DNA of 40,699 nucleotides from JAUSNA01 sp964568885 (lineage in GTDB: Bacteria; Patescibacteriota; Microgenomatia; Levybacterales; GWA1-39-11): positions 1 to 40,699 of the forward strand of contig CAZMSF010000010.1 in the NCBI GenBank assembly GCA_964568885.1, read 5' to 3'. Positions within the stretch are counted from its first letter, which is position 1. The number at the start of each line of letters is the position of its first letter. The position numbers and the translations under genes were made by a program. The notes beneath the pieces were generated by a model. That model did no database searches and had not been told where the DNA came from. It worked only from the letters and a program-made list of their open reading frames with translations. Shown piece after piece: positions 38,970-40,699 of this stretch.

Positions 38970-40058
38970 TTATTCTAAATAGTCACGGAGTTTGTTGCCG
39001 CGTGAAGGATGGCGGAGTTTTCGTAATGCCTTTGCTTCGATTTGCCGTATACGCTCACGGGTGACAGCAAACATGCGTCCTACCTCCTCAAGTGTCTTTG
39101 GTTTTCCGTCCTTAAGCCCGAAGCGTTCTTCGAGAACCCTTCTCTCACGGTCGGAAAGTGTTCCAAGGACCGAGTTTAGCTGTTCTTTCAGAAGTCCCCG
39201 TGAAGCCGTATCAAAAAGAGTTGGGGCAGTAACGTCGTAAATAAAATCCCCCAAATATGAGTCTTCTTCGTCCCCGACAGGAGTATCAAGTGAAGCCGGT
39301 TGCTGAGAGATTTTAAGAATTTCCCGCACTTTATCAGGGTCCGTCTCAAGCTCTTTTGCAATTTCTTCGGGGGTCGGTTGACGGCCAATCTCCTGCATAA
39401 GACGTCTTTGAACGCGCATGGTGCGGTTAATGTTCTCAACCATATGAACCGGAATTCTGATGGTTCGGGCCTGGTCAGCAATGGCTCTGGTAATAGCTTG
39501 CCGTATCCACCACGTAGCATACGTTGAAAATTTGAACCCCTTCTTCCAGTCATACTTCTCGACTGCACGAATAAGCCCCTGATTTCCTTCCTGAATAAGG
39601 TCCAAAAGCGTCATTCCTCGGCCAACGTATTTTTTAGCAATAGACACAACGAGCCTGAGGTTGCTTTCTACAAGTTTTTTGCGGGCAGACTCGTCTCCTG
39701 CTTCAAGTCTTTTGGCAAGGTCTACCTCTTGTTCAAATGTTAAAAGAGGAATGCGGCCAATCTCTTTAAGGTACATGCGTACCGGGTCGCTGACGGTTCC
39801 CCCTTGGATGAGGTTAAGTGCTTCGAGTTCTTTTTCTAAGTCTTCAATTGACTTATGGGTTTCTTTTTCCTGCTCTATTGTTTCAAAGATGTCAATTTCC
39901 TTTTTGATGAGCTGGTCATACATGTAATCAAGCTCCTCAAGGAAATGTTCAGGTTTTGGAAATTTTTGGAGAATTTCTTCTTGGGTGATGTACCCTCTTT
40001 TTTTCGCAGATGCGAGAAGTTCTTCGATGTGTTCGTTTTTGACAGCGCCTACCCTCAT
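38970..40058 (-). CDS. rpoD: Primary sigma factor RpoD (sigma-70)
   Basis: 362 residues. Region 1.1-like N-terminus (about 1-60), then region 1.2/2 (DPVRMYLKEIGRIPLLTFEQ, NLRLVVSIAKKYVGRGM, and the -10-binding FSTYATWWIRQAI), region 3, and region 4 (LEERFGLKDGKPKTLEEVGR and VTRERIRQIEAKALRKLR) for the -35. The compact size and short N-terminus fit a reduced genome. It lies downstream of dnaG, the standard macromolecular-synthesis order, but also has its own promoter at 40128-40156. Confidence 0.96.
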   Translation of the reverse strand: MRVGAVKNEHIEELLASAKKRGYITQEEILQKFPKPEHFLEELDYMYDQLIKKEIDIFETIEQEKETHKSIEDLEKELEALNLIQGGTVSDPVRMYLKEIGRIPLLTFEQEVDLAKRLEAGDESARKKLVESNLRLVVSIAKKYVGRGMTLLDLIQEGNQGLIRAVEKYDWKKGFKFSTYATWWIRQAITRAIADQARTIRIPVHMVENINRTMRVQRRLMQEIGRQPTPEEIAKELETDPDKVREILKISQQPASLDTPVGDEEDSYLGDFIYDVTAPTLFDTASRGLLKEQLNSVLGTLSDRERRVLEERFGLKDGKPKTLEEVGRMFAVTRERIRQIEAKALRKLRHPSRGNKLRDYLE

Positions 40059-40127
40059 AGTGATGTACTTAAACGTAGCAAGTCATTCGTTATAACACAA
40101 AAGCCCCCACGTAAAAGAATGAGCTTT

Positions 40128-40156
40128 ATTATATCCCTTTTTTGAACTTTTTTCAA
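40128..40156 (-). promoter_or_regulatory. rpoD promoter
   Basis: On the minus strand TTGAAA (plus 40151-40156) and a perfect TATAAT (plus 40128-40133) are separated by exactly 17 nt, in the dnaG-rpoD spacer. The leader to the ATG at 40058 is about 60 nt. Confidence 0.75.
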
Positions 40157-40167
40157 GGTAGGGAGTC

Positions 40168-40699
40168 TTATTTGAAATGAGAGGCAAGGGAATTGAATTC
40201 AACCCGTAGTTTTTGGAGAAGTTCTTCATTTCCCACTTTCTCCTCTTTTTTTATCTCTTCGGATAAGAGGTGTAATTTTTCTTTGATTGCCAACTGTTTG
40301 TAGGTACGGGCGGCCTTTTCCAACTCATGAGAATACGCCTCGTCGGTCGGAAATTGAGGCAAAGGAGAAAGAAAATAAAAGTCGAATTGGGAAATAACTT
40401 CCTGAGGCAGCAGCTTGCTCAGCTCCGATATGTTCAACTGTTCGCTGGTTTGAAAATAGGTCTTTGCGGTTTCAAAAATTTTTTGTGAAGAGTCGCGGGT
40501 AAACCCTACTCCGTCAAGAATGCTTGCAACGTCAACTACCGCTTCTTTAGGAGATAGAGACTGAAAAATGAGCGTTAAAATGTGTTCTTCCGAAAGGTCA
40601 AGCTGTGATTTTTTTTCAACCCTTTTTCTGACAATTTCAGGAGTTTCCGGTTTTTTTGCTTTTTCCACTTCTTTGACGACAGATTCGTATGAGGTGTCA
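40168..40699 (-). CDS. dnaG: DNA primase DnaG, C-terminal part (runs off right edge)
   Basis: The frame is open from the window edge to TAA at 40170-40168, giving about 177 residues of C-terminus; the GTG at 40668 is internal, not a start. The helical domain (LDLSEEHILTLIFQSLSP, later EEVGNEELL-type helices at the end) looks like the DnaB-binding C-terminal domain of DnaG. The location directly upstream of rpoD strongly supports this. Confidence 0.75.
   Translation of the reverse strand, partial: DTSYESVVKEVEKAKKPETPEIVRKRVEKKSQLDLSEEHILTLIFQSLSPKEAVVDVASILDGVGFTRDSSQKIFETAKTYFQTSEQLNISELSKLLPQEVISQFDFYFLSPLPQFPTDEAYSHELEKAARTYKQLAIKEKLHLLSEEIKKEEKVGNEELLQKLRVEFNSLASHFK

Overview
This window looks like a scaffold from a metagenome-derived Patescibacteria (candidate phyla radiation, CPR) genome, perhaps Microgenomates-like. 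The reasons are very compact gene packing, short proteins, few Shine-Dalgarno sites, and a PrgI / VirB4 / lytic transglycosylase / M23 secretion cluster of the kind common in CPR genomes. A 100-N scaffold gap is also present. TGA is used as an ordinary stop (for example at the end of cyoC), so this is not a UGA-recoded lineage. The placement is an inference from gene content, not a phylogeny.

Layout. 1-879: two small minus-strand genes of unknown function, the second running off the left edge. 1118-8764: a tight seven-gene plus-strand operon for a type IV secretion / conjugation-like apparatus (PrgI membrane protein, VirB4 N-terminal-like protein, VirB4 ATPase, VirB1-like transglycosylase, two anchored proteins, M23 peptidase). 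8761-11490: dnaA-dnaN on the minus strand, with a cluster of DnaA boxes between them (probable oriC) and a dnaA promoter that has a DnaA box inside its spacer. 11523-16001: AI-2E family permease, msrA, and a PAS/GAF histidine kinase with a stand-alone receiver. 16128-21197: a complete cyoABCDE operon for a quinol-type heme-copper oxidase plus a small membrane gene. cyoB is split only by an assembly gap flanked by a 55-bp duplicate; removing the gap and one copy restores a 652-residue protein. Its K-channel lysine position is glutamine.

21194-27288: a DUF420-like protein, a secreted dimethylformamidase-beta-like protein, and a run of small soluble families (DUF1801, PhnB-like, three tandem SRPBCC genes under an ArsR regulator with a palindromic operator, DUF1697, VOC, DUF1905). 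27378-28312: small orphan genes, a duplicated 66-bp promoter-bearing repeat and a possible gene remnant.

28442-38227: an AT-rich accessory region that I read as an integrative element. Its right end is a large serine recombinase whose last codons lie inside a tRNA-Asn gene. It carries an operon of five consecutive genes that all begin with a zinc-ribbon motif but then diverge (membrane protein, helical protein, double-ribbon membrane protein, TPR protein, trypsin-like membrane protease), led by an excisionase-like HTH gene. Upstream of these lie a stand-alone FtsK-gamma-like winged helix, small membrane proteins and a divergent XRE regulator. The plus-strand half has a SpoVG-like protein ending in an SSB-like DDIPF tip, several unknown small genes, and a strong predicted RNA pseudoknot just upstream of the recombinase start. 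38380-40699: a secreted protein, rpoD with its own promoter, and the 3' end of dnaG.

The zinc-ribbon operon, the pseudoknot and the SpoVG-like/SSB-tail protein are the strongest candidates for something undescribed.
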